The notes beneath the pieces were generated by a model, which ran no database searches, was not told the origin of the DNA, and was given only the letters and a program-made list of their open reading frames with translations. From contig UQQA01000003.1 in the NCBI GenBank assembly GCA_900543105.1, positions 1-61,405 of the forward strand: DNA of 61,405 bases, read 5' to 3'. Below are positions 49,904 to 59,499 of this stretch, in pieces. The first letter of the stretch is position 1. Each line of letters starts with the position of its first letter. The translations under genes and the position numbers were made by a program. Source of the DNA: an uncultured Ruminococcus sp. Lineage in GTDB: Bacteria; Bacillota; Clostridia; Oscillospirales; Ruminococcaceae.

Positions 49904-50350
49904 ATGAAAGTTATTTTCTTACAGGACGTTAAGGGAACAGCAAAAAAAGGTGAGGTAAAAGAGGTTTCGGACGGTTATGCCCGCAACTTCCTCCTCGGAA
50001 AAGGACTTGCTGTTGAAGCAAACGCAAAAAATATGAATCTTCTCGAGGGCAAAAAGTCCTCCGAACAGCACAAGGCTGACGTTGCAAAGCAGGAGGCTCT
50101 TGACAGTGCCGCAAAGGCAAAGGGCAAGAAGGTCGTTATCAGATGCAAGGCAGGTCAGGGCGGAAAGCTCTTCGGCTCTGTTACCGCAGGCAACGTTGCC
50201 GATGTTGTAAAGGAACAGCTCGGCATTGCCGTTGACAAGAAGAAGGTTTCACTTACCACTGAAATAAAGGCATTCGGAACATACACTGCCGAACTCAAAT
50301 TCCACGCAGGCATTTCCGAAAAGATCACAGTTGAGGTAGTTGAGGAATAA
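49904..50350 (+). CDS. rplI: 50S ribosomal protein L9
   Basis: 148 residues starting MKVIFLQDVKGTAKKGEVKEVSDGYARNFL, the L9 N-terminal signature. It binds 23S rRNA near L1. It overlaps dnaB by TAATG. Gap from gdpP is 39 nt with AGAAAGGA. Confidence 0.96.
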   Translation: MKVIFLQDVKGTAKKGEVKEVSDGYARNFLLGKGLAVEANAKNMNLLEGKKSSEQHKADVAKQEALDSAAKAKGKKVVIRCKAGQGGKLFGSVTAGNVADVVKEQLGIAVDKKKVSLTTEIKAFGTYTAELKFHAGISEKITVEVVEE

Positions 50351-51717
50351 TGGCAGGCAATATCGACCTCGGCGAATTTTCGGCGAACGAGCTTCCGTAC
50401 AGCCTTGATGCGGAGCAGAGCGTTATCGGTGCTATGCTCATCGACCCCGACGCTCTCACAACGGCGATGAACTACCTCAAATCCGAAAGCTTCTACATTT
50501 CGATGCACCGTGAGCTTTACAGCATCATAACGCGTAATTTCGCTATGGGTGTAAGGTCGGACGCTGTAACTGTTCTCGATGAAGCCGTAAAAGAGGGCAT
50601 TTTCGAGAATGCCGCCGCAGGAAAGGAATATCTCGTTGAGATAAGCCAAGGTATCCCGTCAACGGCGAATATCGAAAGCTACTGCAGGATAGTTGCGGAA
50701 AAGTTCTATCTCCGCTCGCTCATCACGGCCTCAAAAGAGATAATGGATATGTGCCGCAACGGTGAGGAAAGTGCGGAGATGATGCTCGATTTTGCCGAGC
50801 AGAAGATCTTCGATATCCGTCAGGGCAGAGATGCGGACGGTCTGAGAAAGATCGAGGACGTTGTTGTTGAAGCTTATGACGATATCTCAAAAAAATCGGG
50901 CGAGGACAGAGAAAAATACCTCGGAATGGGTTCGGGCTTTTCAAAGCTTGACGGCGTTATAACGGGTCTTAACAAATCCGACCTGCTTATCGTTGCCGCC
51001 CGTCCTGCTATGGGTAAGACCTCGTTCGTACTTAACATTGCCGCAAACGTCTGCCGACACAGGAACGACAAGGAGGTCGTCATATTCTCGCTCGAAATGT
51101 CGAACGAGCAGCTTGTCACCCGTATGCTTTCGTCCGAGAGCCTTGTCGAGAGCGAAAAGCTTCTCAAAGGAACAATTCAGGACGACGACTGGACAAAGCT
51201 TGCCGACGGTGCAGAGCGTCTTTCGGGAATGCAGATATACCTTGACGACACGGCAGGCATCACCGTTACGCAGATGAAAGCAAAGCTAAGGCGAATGAAG
51301 AACCTCGGACTTGTTATCATCGACTACCTCCAGCTCATGAGCTCGGGCAGGCGCATCGACAACCGTGTAACGGAAATTTCCGAGATCACACGTCAGCTGA
51401 AGCTTATGGCAAAGGAACTCAACGTTCCCGTTATCGTGCTTTCACAGCTTTCGCGTTCGGTCGAATCGAGAACGGACAAACGCCCCGTACTTTCTGACCT
51501 TCGTGAATCGGGTTCTATCGAGCAGGACGCGGACATTGTAATGTTCCTCTACCGTGACCATTACTACAACAAGGAAAAATGCCCCGACCCGACCCTTGCG
51601 GAGTGTATCGTTGCGAAAAACCGACACGGTGAGACGGGTACAGTGCCTCTGCGCTGGAACGGACAGTTCACGCTGTTCCTCACCGATGACAGAATTCCTG
51701 TCGGAGATCAGAAATGA
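50350..51717 (+). CDS. dnaB: Replicative DNA helicase
   Basis: Hexameric fork helicase (DnaC in Bacillus naming). 455 residues: N-terminal DnaB domain (PYSLDAEQSVIGAMLID), Walker A AARPAMGKTSF (~215), VVIFSLEMSNEQL, Walker B LVIIDYLQLM and C-terminal SQLSRSVESR, DLRESGSIEQDAD. Starts inside the rplI stop and overlaps tilS by ATGA, so translation is coupled. Confidence 0.96.
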   Translation: MAGNIDLGEFSANELPYSLDAEQSVIGAMLIDPDALTTAMNYLKSESFYISMHRELYSIITRNFAMGVRSDAVTVLDEAVKEGIFENAAAGKEYLVEISQGIPSTANIESYCRIVAEKFYLRSLITASKEIMDMCRNGEESAEMMLDFAEQKIFDIRQGRDADGLRKIEDVVVEAYDDISKKSGEDREKYLGMGSGFSKLDGVITGLNKSDLLIVAARPAMGKTSFVLNIAANVCRHRNDKEVVIFSLEMSNEQLVTRMLSSESLVESEKLLKGTIQDDDWTKLADGAERLSGMQIYLDDTAGITVTQMKAKLRRMKNLGLVIIDYLQLMSSGRRIDNRVTEISEITRQLKLMAKELNVPVIVLSQLSRSVESRTDKRPVLSDLRESGSIEQDADIVMFLYRDHYYNKEKCPDPTLAECIVAKNRHGETGTVPLRWNGQFTLFLTDDRIPVGDQK

Positions 51718-53051
51718 GCAATGATAATATAGTTTTGGAAAACATTCGGCTTGCCGCCGGGCGTTTCGATATGTTCGGCAAAGCCGATACGATAATTTGC
51801 GCCTTATCGGGCGGAGCGGACAGCGTTTGCCTTACGCTTGCGCTGAAAGAGCTTTCGTCCGAATACGGCTTCAAGATCAAAGCTGTTCACGTCAACCACC
51901 TTTTGCGCGGTGCGGAAAGCGACCGTGACGAGCAGTTCTGCCGTGACCTCTGCGAAAGGGAGGACATTCCGCTGACGGTTTTCCGTGCGGACGCGGCGGC
52001 TTTTTCCAAGGAGCATAAAATGTCGCTCGAATCGGGCGCACGAAAGCTTCGCTACAATTTTTTCGATGAGGTCTGCGGAGAAAACGCAAAGATCGCCACG
52101 GCTCACACTCTTTCGGACAGTGCGGAAACGGTCATTTTCAACCTTTCCCGAGGAACGGGTCTGAAAGGACTTTGCGGGATCCCGCCCGTTCGTGATAAAA
52201 TGATACGTCCGCTTATATACTGTAAGCGTGAGGAAATTTTATCATACCTTTCGGAAAGGGGTCAGCGCTTTGTGACCGACAGCACGAATCTTTCCGATGA
52301 TTATTCGAGAAATAAAATTCGCCACAACGTTATCCCCGTGCTTGAAGAGCTAAACAGCGGCTTTTTGGAGAGCATAAAGCGGCTCACGGAAAGCCTTTCC
52401 GAGGACGAACGCTTCCTTTCCAAGCTTGCAAAAGAGCATTATGACGATGATCTGCGGAATGTTGACGCTTCGGTACGCCGCAGGGTGATAAGATCGAAGC
52501 TTCGTGAAGCAGGCATCGAACCCTCGGGCGAAAAGATACTTTCTGCCGAAGAATGTGCGCTGAAAGGGAACGGAAAGACCGTTCTTTCGGGCGAGCTTTA
52601 TGCCGTTGCGAAAAACGGCAGGATACAAACCGAAATTATCCCTCGGGAACGCCTTGTTTTCCCCGAAACAAAAGCCATTATCGGCGAAAATCCGTTTTTA
52701 TGTGATAAAACGGTGATAATTAGCGTAAACAACGGGGAAAATAATGCGGACGGGGCGTGCGTTAATGATTTATTAACAAAATTTGCGCTTGATTATGATA
52801 AAATACAAGGTGGGCTGTTTTTGCGCAACCGCCGTGACGGCGACGGCTTTATCCGTGCAGGGCGGAGCTTCACAAGCAGTCTGAAAAAGCTTATGAATGA
52901 AAGTGTTCCCGTCGGCAAAAGGGATAAAATAGCCATACTTGCCGATGATAAAGGTATTATCTGGGCAGAGGGCTTCGGAATCGCCGAAAGGGTAAAGCCC
53001 GATGCTTTTACAAAAAGCTATATGAATATAAATGTAAAGGAAAAATTATAA
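51714..53051 (+). CDS. tilS: tRNA(Ile)-lysidine synthase
   Basis: Makes lysidine-34 in tRNA-Ile(CAU) so it reads AUA. 445 residues: N-type ATP pyrophosphatase P-loop ALSGGADSVCL (~28), HVNHLLRGAESDRDEQF, ATAHTLSDSAETVIFNLSRGTGLKGLCGI (the family's HT..D..E motif) and a C-terminal substrate domain GGLFLRNRRDGDGF. Overlaps hpt by TAATG. Confidence 0.94.
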   Translation: MSNDNIVLENIRLAAGRFDMFGKADTIICALSGGADSVCLTLALKELSSEYGFKIKAVHVNHLLRGAESDRDEQFCRDLCEREDIPLTVFRADAAAFSKEHKMSLESGARKLRYNFFDEVCGENAKIATAHTLSDSAETVIFNLSRGTGLKGLCGIPPVRDKMIRPLIYCKREEILSYLSERGQRFVTDSTNLSDDYSRNKIRHNVIPVLEELNSGFLESIKRLTESLSEDERFLSKLAKEHYDDDLRNVDASVRRRVIRSKLREAGIEPSGEKILSAEECALKGNGKTVLSGELYAVAKNGRIQTEIIPRERLVFPETKAIIGENPFLCDKTVIISVNNGENNADGACVNDLLTKFALDYDKIQGGLFLRNRRDGDGFIRAGRSFTSSLKKLMNESVPVGKRDKIAILADDKGIIWAEGFGIAERVKPDAFTKSYMNINVKEKL

Positions 53052-53605
53052 TGAATGCAGTCGGACTTAAATGCGAAAAACTCGACAGAATAAAAAAAGT
53101 AGTCATCACGGCGGAAGAGATCGCCGAAAAGACCGCGGAAGCAGGAAAGCTTATTGACCGTGAATATGAGGGAAAGCCGCTTCTGCTCGTCAGCATTTTA
53201 AAGGGCGCTTATATTTTCCTCGCCGATCTTTCAAGAGCAGTTTCCATTCCGTGCGAGATAGGCTTTATGGCGGCGGAAAGCTACGGATCGGGTCTTTCTT
53301 CCTCGGGTAATGTAAAGATAACCCTCGACTTGAAGCAGGATATTTCCGAATATCACGTTGTCATCGTTGAGGACATCGTTGACTCGGGAAGAACTCTTTC
53401 CAAAATAGTTGAGATGCTCCGCGAGAGAGACCCTCTTTCGCTCAAAGTCCTCACTCTCCTTGACAAACCCGAGCGCAGAGCCGTGGATTTCAAGCCCGAC
53501 TACACGCTTTTCACTATACCGGATTTCTTCGCAGTCGGCTACGGACTGGACTGCGGCGAATACTACCGCAATCTGCCTTACATCGCAGAATACGACCCAA
53601 ACTAA
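53051..53605 (+). CDS. hpt: Hypoxanthine phosphoribosyltransferase
   Basis: Purine salvage. 184 residues with LLLVSILKGAYIFLADLSR, the PRPP loop VVIVEDIVDSGRTLSKI and a C-terminal RNLPYIAEYD. The tilS-hpt-ftsH order is the conserved Firmicute arrangement. Confidence 0.95.
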   Translation: MNAVGLKCEKLDRIKKVVITAEEIAEKTAEAGKLIDREYEGKPLLLVSILKGAYIFLADLSRAVSIPCEIGFMAAESYGSGLSSSGNVKITLDLKQDISEYHVVIVEDIVDSGRTLSKIVEMLRERDPLSLKVLTLLDKPERRAVDFKPDYTLFTIPDFFAVGYGLDCGEYYRNLPYIAEYDPN

Positions 53606-53682
53606 ATATATTCTGACATTTTTACTCGACGCAGGAATTAAGGTATTGAGCATCACAAGGCTCGGAAAGGAATGAATGACCA

Positions 53683-55770
53683 ATGGCACCAAAAAAATCC
53701 TCAAACAGGGGACTGCTTATCTATGTCGGGGTGCTTCTTGCGGCAATGATACTTATCGTTGCACTTATGAAGCAGGCTACCAAAACCGTTTCGGAATACA
53801 GCTATTCCGATATTATGAGCTACTTTGACAATTATCAGGTAAGCGAATACAACTTCGACCTCGGCACGGGCGAGCTCAGTATGACCGTTACACTCGATGA
53901 CGGAACGGAAAAGCTCATCAATTACGTTGTTCCGAACGTTTCCGTTTTTCTCAATGAGATACAGACGGGCGATGACAACTACCGTAAGGAATACAACGCC
54001 GCTCACCCTGACGCTCCGCTCAAAATGGAGTATTATAAGATCCAGGATAATTCATGGCTTTATAATCTTCTCCCGTCAGTTATCATAATCATTCTTATGG
54101 TCGCACTGTTCTTCTTTATGATGAGACAGGCAGGCGGCGGAAAGATCAACAGCTTCAGCAAGGCCAATGTCAAGACGACCTCGAACACGAAGAACACATT
54201 TGATGATGTTGCGGGCGCAGACGAGGAAAAGGAAGAGCTTGCGGAGATCGTTGACTTCCTCAAAAATCCTAAGAAATACAGCGAAATGGGTGCAAGAATT
54301 CCTAAGGGCGTTCTTCTTATGGGCCCTCCGGGTACAGGTAAAACTCTTCTCGCAAAGGCTGTTGCAGGCGAAGCCGGAGTTCCTTTCTTCTCGATCTCGG
54401 GTTCAGATTTCGTTGAGCTTTATGTCGGCGTAGGTGCTTCGAGAGTAAGAGATCTTTTTGAAACGGCGAAGAAAAACGCTCCTGCCATTGTTTTCATCGA
54501 TGAGATCGACGCAGTAGGCCGTCACAGAGGTGCAGGTCTTGGCGGCGGTCACGATGAACGTGAGCAGACGCTCAACCAGCTCCTTGTTGAAATGGACGGC
54601 TTTGAGGGCAACGAGGGCGTTATCGTCATCGCCGCTACGAACCGCCGTGATATCCTTGACCCTGCACTTCTCCGTCCGGGCAGATTCGACCGTCAGATAA
54701 CGGTAAGCTACCCCGACATCAAGGGCAGAGAAGAAATTCTCAAAGTCCACACGAAGAAAAAGCCGCTCGCTCCCGATGTAAGCCTTTCCACTATCGCAAA
54801 ATCGACAGCAGGCTTTACGGGCGCTGACCTTGAAAACCTTACAAACGAAGCTGCTCTTATCGCGGCTCGCAAGGAAAAGAAAGCTATCACAAAGGCTGAT
54901 ATCGAAGAAGCCGTTATCAAGGTTATCGCAGGTCCTGAAAAGAAGAGCCGTGTCGTTACTCAGGAAGAGCGCCGCACAGTCGCTTACCATGAAGCAGGTC
55001 ACGCTATAGTAACATATTATCTCCCGTCACAGGACAGCGTTCATCAGGTAACTATCATTCCTCACGGCGGCGCAGGCGGTATGACTATCCACCTCCCGTC
55101 AAAAGAACCGTCCCTCATTGACGTTAATGCAGAGCGTATCGAGGACGAGATCAAGGTCTGCATGGGCGGACGTGTTGCCGAAGAGCTTATCATCGGCAAG
55201 GGTTCGGCAGGCGCAGTGAGCGACCTCCAGCGTTCGACAAAGATCGCAAAGGATATGGTCACAAAATACGGTCTTTCCAAGCTTGGTCTTGTTGTTTATG
55301 CAGATCAGAACGATGAACCCTTCGTCGGAATGGGATACGGCCGTTCAAACGGCATCTCCGAGCGCGTTCAGGGCGAGATCGATGATGAGATCCATCGTAT
55401 CGTTACCGAGAACTATGAAGCCTGCGTTGCAATGCTCAAAGAGCATATCGACCAGCTTCATCTTCTTGCCAAGTATCTTATCGCACACGAAAAGATCGAC
55501 GGCGCAGACTTTGAAAAGCTTATGAAAGGCGAGATCACAGCCGAAACTATCGAGAAGGATTACGAGGAATATATGAAGTCCGTTATCACTCCCGAGGATA
55601 AGGCTGAGGTTTCCGAAGAAAAGTCCGATGCTTCTGCCGAAAATGCTGATGCAACAGCAGAGGCTTCTTCCGAAGATGATGCTTCCGCAGAAGATACTTC
55701 CGATGCAAAGGCTGACGAAAACGCTTCAACCGAAGAAAAGTCTGACAGCTCGGACGAAAACAAAGACTAA
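53683..55770 (+). CDS. ftsH: ATP-dependent zinc metalloprotease FtsH
   Basis: Membrane AAA protease for quality control. 695 residues: two membrane helices (~9-29, ~127-146), AAA module with GPPGTGKTLLAKAVAGEAGVP, FIDEIDAVGRHRG and the SRH ATNRRDILDPALLRPGRFDRQ, the zinc site HEAGH (~439) and DLQRSTKIAKDM. The last ~65 residues are a Ser/Asp/Glu/Ala-rich acidic tail with no known role. Confidence 0.96.
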   Translation: MAPKKSSNRGLLIYVGVLLAAMILIVALMKQATKTVSEYSYSDIMSYFDNYQVSEYNFDLGTGELSMTVTLDDGTEKLINYVVPNVSVFLNEIQTGDDNYRKEYNAAHPDAPLKMEYYKIQDNSWLYNLLPSVIIIILMVALFFFMMRQAGGGKINSFSKANVKTTSNTKNTFDDVAGADEEKEELAEIVDFLKNPKKYSEMGARIPKGVLLMGPPGTGKTLLAKAVAGEAGVPFFSISGSDFVELYVGVGASRVRDLFETAKKNAPAIVFIDEIDAVGRHRGAGLGGGHDEREQTLNQLLVEMDGFEGNEGVIVIAATNRRDILDPALLRPGRFDRQITVSYPDIKGREEILKVHTKKKPLAPDVSLSTIAKSTAGFTGADLENLTNEAALIAARKEKKAITKADIEEAVIKVIAGPEKKSRVVTQEERRTVAYHEAGHAIVTYYLPSQDSVHQVTIIPHGGAGGMTIHLPSKEPSLIDVNAERIEDEIKVCMGGRVAEELIIGKGSAGAVSDLQRSTKIAKDMVTKYGLSKLGLVVYADQNDEPFVGMGYGRSNGISERVQGEIDDEIHRIVTENYEACVAMLKEHIDQLHLLAKYLIAHEKIDGADFEKLMKGEITAETIEKDYEEYMKSVITPEDKAEVSEEKSDASAENADATAEASSEDDASAEDTSDAKADENASTEEKSDSSDENKD

Positions 55771-55784
55771 ACTCAAAATTTATC

Positions 55785-55816
55785 AAACCGCACTTTAACG
55801 TGCGGTTTGTTTTTAC
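55785..55816 (+). terminator. Terminator of the rplI-ftsH operon
   Basis: AAACCGCACTTTAACGTGCGGTTT stem followed by GTTTTTAC. Confidence 0.85.
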
Positions 55817-55881
55817 AGTTTGAAATGACAAAATTCGGCGATGCTTACGCTTATAATATAATAGAAAAAGGGGGAAAAGCA

Positions 55882-57918
55882 ATGGACAAAAACTCACCGA
55901 TAGAGGAGCTTCACGGCGTTGGAAAAAAGCGCGCGGAGCTGTATGCAAAGCTTGGCATATTCACGGTCGGCGACATTATCTGCCATTACCCCCGAAGCTA
56001 CATCGACTACTCCGCACCGACCGAAATCGCAGAAACTGTGCTTTTTGAGCATAACGTCATAAAGGCTCGCATAATAAAGAAAATGCCTGCGGCAAGGATA
56101 CGGAGCGGACTTGTGCTTTACAAGATAATTGCCGCTGACGACAGCGCAAACATCACGATAACCTTTTACAACAACCGCTTTGCTTATGATGCGCTCGAAA
56201 CCGATGAGGAGTATCTTTTCTCGGGCAAGGTCAACGGAAATATGGTTCGCCGTGAGATGAACACGCCGCTTTTCGTCCGTGCAGATACGAAAAATCTCCT
56301 CAAACCCGTTTACAGACTCACAGAGGGGATAACCTCAAACATTATCAGTGCAAACATTTCTCAGGCGCTTGACAGCATCGGTGACGAAGGCTACATTGAC
56401 CATATCCCGAACTTTATCCGACAGAAATATCATCTTGCTTCGCTCGAATATTCGCTGAGGAATATCCATTTTCCGTCCGATCCGCATATTGCGGAAATGT
56501 CGAAAAAGCGGCTTGCTTTTGACGAAATGCTCAAGCTTCAGCTCGGAATGAGCATGATGAAGAACCGAAGCCGTGAGCTTGCAGGCATACAGATGAACAA
56601 GCTTGCCGATTCGCTCAGTGAATTCCGCAAGCGTTTGCCTTTCGAGCTTACGGGAGCGCAGGTTCGTGCCGTGAACGAGATAACGGACGATATGTGCCGT
56701 GAATACCCGATGAACCGGCTTGTTCAGGGTGATGTCGGCTCGGGTAAAACTGCTGTTGCGGCTGCGGCGGCGCTGTTCTGCTTCAAAAACGGCTGTCAGA
56801 CTGCGCTTATGGCACCTACGGAGATCCTTGCACAGCAGCATTTTCGGACGCTTTCGGAGCTTCTTGAACCGTTCGGTGTAAAGGTTTGCTGCCTTACAGG
56901 TTCTATCCCGAAAAAAGAACGCATTATAATTGATGAGAAGATAAAAAGCGGCGAATTCCACGTTGTAACGGGAACTCACGCCCTTATTTCCGACACGACC
57001 GAGTTTAAGCGGCTCGGGCTTGTCATTATGGACGAACAGCATCGCTTCGGCGTAAATCAGCGTGCGAAGCTTGCGCAAAAGGGTATGAATCCGCACAGGC
57101 TCGTAATGTCCGCAACGCCGATACCGAGAACGCTTGCGATGATAATTTACGGCGACCTTGATATTTCGGTGCTTGACGAGCTTCCAAAGGGCAGGCAGAA
57201 GATCGAGACCTTTGCCGTCACCGACAAGCTTCGCGAACGTGCCTGCGGCTTTGTGCGAAAGCAGCTTGACGATGGCAGGCAGGCTTACATCGTCTGTCCG
57301 ATGATAGAGGAGGACGAAAACGGTCTTGCTTCGGCGAAAAGCTATGCCGAAAATGCGGCGAAAAACGAATTCAAGGATTATACTATAGGTATTCTGCACG
57401 GCAAAATGTCCCCTCAGGAGAAGAATGAAGCTATGGGGCGCTTTAAAAGCGGCGAAACCCAGCTTCTTGTTGCGACGACGGTAGTCGAGGTCGGCGTTGA
57501 CGTTCCGAATGCAACTGTTATAATGATAGAAAACGCCGAGCGGTTCGGACTTTCGCAGCTTCACCAGCTTAGGGGACGTGTCGGACGAGGTTCGCACCAA
57601 AGCTACTGTATTCTCATTGCAGGAAATGTTTCGCCCGAAACAAGAGAGCGTCTGAAAATTATGACGGAGACCTCGGACGGGTTCAAGATATCGGAATATG
57701 ACCTTAAAATGCGGGGTGCAGGTGATTTCTTCGGCGAACGTCAGCACGGTCTGCCCGAAATGCGGCTTGCCGACCCGTCAATGGACAGACAGCTTATAAG
57801 CACGGCGCAGAATGCGGCAAAGGATATTCTCGAAAAGAGTGCAGACCTGAGCGCTTTCCCCGAGTTAAAATCGGACATCGACAAAATGTTCTCCTCGGGA
57901 GCGGCGAGCGCACTTTGA
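55882..57918 (+). CDS. recG: ATP-dependent DNA helicase RecG
   Basis: Rescues stalled forks and remodels Holliday junctions. 678 residues: wedge domain (ELHGVGKKRAELYAKLGIFTVGDI), Walker A LVQGDVGSGKTAVA, DEQH box MDEQHRFGVNQR, motif III SATPIPRTLA, GRVGRGSHQSYCIL and the C-terminal GDFFGERQHGLPEMRLADP. The start at 55882 (MDKNSP) follows AAGGGGGA. Confidence 0.95.
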   Translation: MDKNSPIEELHGVGKKRAELYAKLGIFTVGDIICHYPRSYIDYSAPTEIAETVLFEHNVIKARIIKKMPAARIRSGLVLYKIIAADDSANITITFYNNRFAYDALETDEEYLFSGKVNGNMVRREMNTPLFVRADTKNLLKPVYRLTEGITSNIISANISQALDSIGDEGYIDHIPNFIRQKYHLASLEYSLRNIHFPSDPHIAEMSKKRLAFDEMLKLQLGMSMMKNRSRELAGIQMNKLADSLSEFRKRLPFELTGAQVRAVNEITDDMCREYPMNRLVQGDVGSGKTAVAAAAALFCFKNGCQTALMAPTEILAQQHFRTLSELLEPFGVKVCCLTGSIPKKERIIIDEKIKSGEFHVVTGTHALISDTTEFKRLGLVIMDEQHRFGVNQRAKLAQKGMNPHRLVMSATPIPRTLAMIIYGDLDISVLDELPKGRQKIETFAVTDKLRERACGFVRKQLDDGRQAYIVCPMIEEDENGLASAKSYAENAAKNEFKDYTIGILHGKMSPQEKNEAMGRFKSGETQLLVATTVVEVGVDVPNATVIMIENAERFGLSQLHQLRGRVGRGSHQSYCILIAGNVSPETRERLKIMTETSDGFKISEYDLKMRGAGDFFGERQHGLPEMRLADPSMDRQLISTAQNAAKDILEKSADLSAFPELKSDIDKMFSSGAASAL

Positions 57919-57920
57919 CT

Positions 57921-58113
57921 AATTCGGAATTATGAATTCGGAATTCGGAATTAATTACTTTTTACGAAAGATATCCAATCCATTATACAAAAATAAACCA
58001 TTAAAAGCGCATTTTCTGCGGGACGGGAGACCCGTCCCCTACAATATTTTAGTTTTAATAATAAATTTTCAAATCAAAATAATTCCGAATTCCGCATTCC
58101 GAATTCCGAATTA
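57921..58113. repeat. Cassette bracketed by inverted short tandem repeats
   Basis: GGAATTA/GGAATTC units (57921-57954) and their reverse complements (58079-58113) surround an AT-rich stretch with a GACGGG-AG-CCCGTC hairpin (58018-58041). No gene inside. Confidence 0.7.
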
Positions 58114-58130
58114 AACCAAAGGTGGATTTT

Positions 58131-58901
58131 ATGCTTAATTTACTATTTCTGGGTGATGTTGTCGGCGAGGGCGGCTGTGAGTTCGTCCGCAGCAGGATGA
58201 GCGGCATCAAAAAGGAAAACAATATCGACATTGTTGTTATAAACGGTGAAAACAGCGCAACGGGAAACGGCATCACGCCTTACTCCGCAAAGCAGCTTTT
58301 CTCTCTCGGCGCGGACGTTATCACGACAGGAAACCACTGCTTCCGCCGCAAGGAAGTTATGCCGCTTTATGATGAAAAGGACTGCCTTTTGCGGCCTGCA
58401 AACTTCCCCGAGGGAAATGTCGGAAAGGGTGTTTGTATCCTCGATCTCGGCAGGACTGAAATTGCGGTGATAAACCTTATGGGAACGCTTTATCTTGAAG
58501 CGCTCGACAATCCGTTCACGGTCGTTGACGAGCTTTTAAAGGACATTGGAACGCCGAACATTTTCATCGACTTTCACGCAGAAGCCACGGCGGAGAAAAA
58601 GTCGCTCGGGCAGTATCTTGACGGCAGGGTAACGGCTGTTTTCGGCACTCACACTCACGTCCAGACAGCTGATGAAACGATACTTCCGCACGGCACTGCA
58701 TACATCACGGACGCAGGAATGTGCGGAGCGGAGCTTTCCGTTCTCGGCGTAAAGAGTGAGCTTGCGATAAAAAAGCAGCGTTTCCATGCGCCCGTAAAGT
58801 TCGAGGAATCAAACGAGAAGCAATTTATCAATGGTGTTGTTGTTTCATTTGACGAAAAATTCGGCAAAGCACACAGCATAAAACGTTTAATAATTAGATA
58901 A
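58131..58901 (+). CDS. ymdB: YmdB-family metallophosphoesterase
   Basis: Calcineurin-like 2',3'-cNMP phosphodiesterase family (TIGR00282 style). 256 residues: LFLGDVVGEGGC, VVINGENSATGNGI, DVITTGNHCFR, FIDFHAEATAEK, GTHTHVQTADE and DAGMCGAELSVLG. In Bacillus YmdB affects development and biofilm. The start is ATG 58131 behind AAAGGTGG. spoVS follows, as it does near ymdB in Bacillus. Confidence 0.9.
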   Translation: MLNLLFLGDVVGEGGCEFVRSRMSGIKKENNIDIVVINGENSATGNGITPYSAKQLFSLGADVITTGNHCFRRKEVMPLYDEKDCLLRPANFPEGNVGKGVCILDLGRTEIAVINLMGTLYLEALDNPFTVVDELLKDIGTPNIFIDFHAEATAEKKSLGQYLDGRVTAVFGTHTHVQTADETILPHGTAYITDAGMCGAELSVLGVKSELAIKKQRFHAPVKFEESNEKQFINGVVVSFDEKFGKAHSIKRLIIR

Positions 58902-58925
58902 TTCTCCAAATATACTCTTTAGGTA

Positions 58926-58954
58926 TTGAAAGTACAGCACAAATGTTGTATAAT
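58926..58954 (+). promoter_or_regulatory. Promoter of spoVS
   Basis: TTGAAA (58926-58931), 17 bp, TATAAT (58949-58954). Vegetative-type consensus. A MITE A end (59053-59072) and a GAGCCG...CGGCTC hairpin lie in the ~170 nt leader. Confidence 0.75.
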
Positions 58955-59127
58955 AATGGTATTAAAGGGAAAAGCTGTTCGGATAAAACATATTTTTCCC
59001 AAAGGTGTCCGACAATGAAAACATCTTCGTTTTCTGCGATGTATAATACTAATACTAAACACCGAAAAAACCTGCAAGAGCCGAGGATCTTTCAGACGGC
59101 TCAATAAAATATCCGGGGGACATGACC

Positions 59128-59388
59128 ATGGAAATATTAAAGGTATCATCAAGATCAGCGCCGAATTCAGTCGCAGGTGCTATCGCAAGCGTTATCCGTG
59201 ATGTTGGAGAAGTAGAAGTTCAGGCAGTCGGAGCAGGCGCAGCCAATCAGGCAATAAAGTCCATTGCCGTTGCAAGGGGATATCTTGCGCCGATAGGGAT
59301 AGACCTTATCTGTATCCCTGCCTTTGCAAGCGTTGAGATCGAGGGCGAAGAGCGCACGGCTATAAAGCTTATCTGCGAAAAGCGATAA
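59128..59388 (+). CDS. spoVS: Stage V sporulation protein S
   Basis: 86 residues, the family's usual length, starting MEILKVSSRSAPNSVAGAIA and ending ...AFASVEIEGEERTAIKLICEKR. A small Alba-like regulator of sporulation and septation. The start at 59128 is 8 nt after GGGGGA; an ATG at 59122 is only 2 nt away. Confidence 0.94.
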   Translation: MEILKVSSRSAPNSVAGAIASVIRDVGEVEVQAVGAGAANQAIKSIAVARGYLAPIGIDLICIPAFASVEIEGEERTAIKLICEKR

Positions 59389-59423
59389 AATTTATATAAA
59401 TTCGCACTTCAATAATGTCAGAA

Positions 59424-59467
59424 CAATGCAGTTCATGAGGTTTTTCATGGACTGCATATTTTTGTTG
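59424..59467 (+). terminator. Terminator of spoVS
   Basis: TGCAGTTCATG and CATGGACTGCA stem followed by TATTTTTG. Confidence 0.8.
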
Positions 59468-59499
59468 AAAAAAGCACATTGAAAAAAATAAGTTTACGT

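Noticed and set aside
56335..57747. 470-codon minus-strand ORF inside recG
   Set aside because: Basic, His/Arg/Leu-rich shadow of RecG; no start signals.
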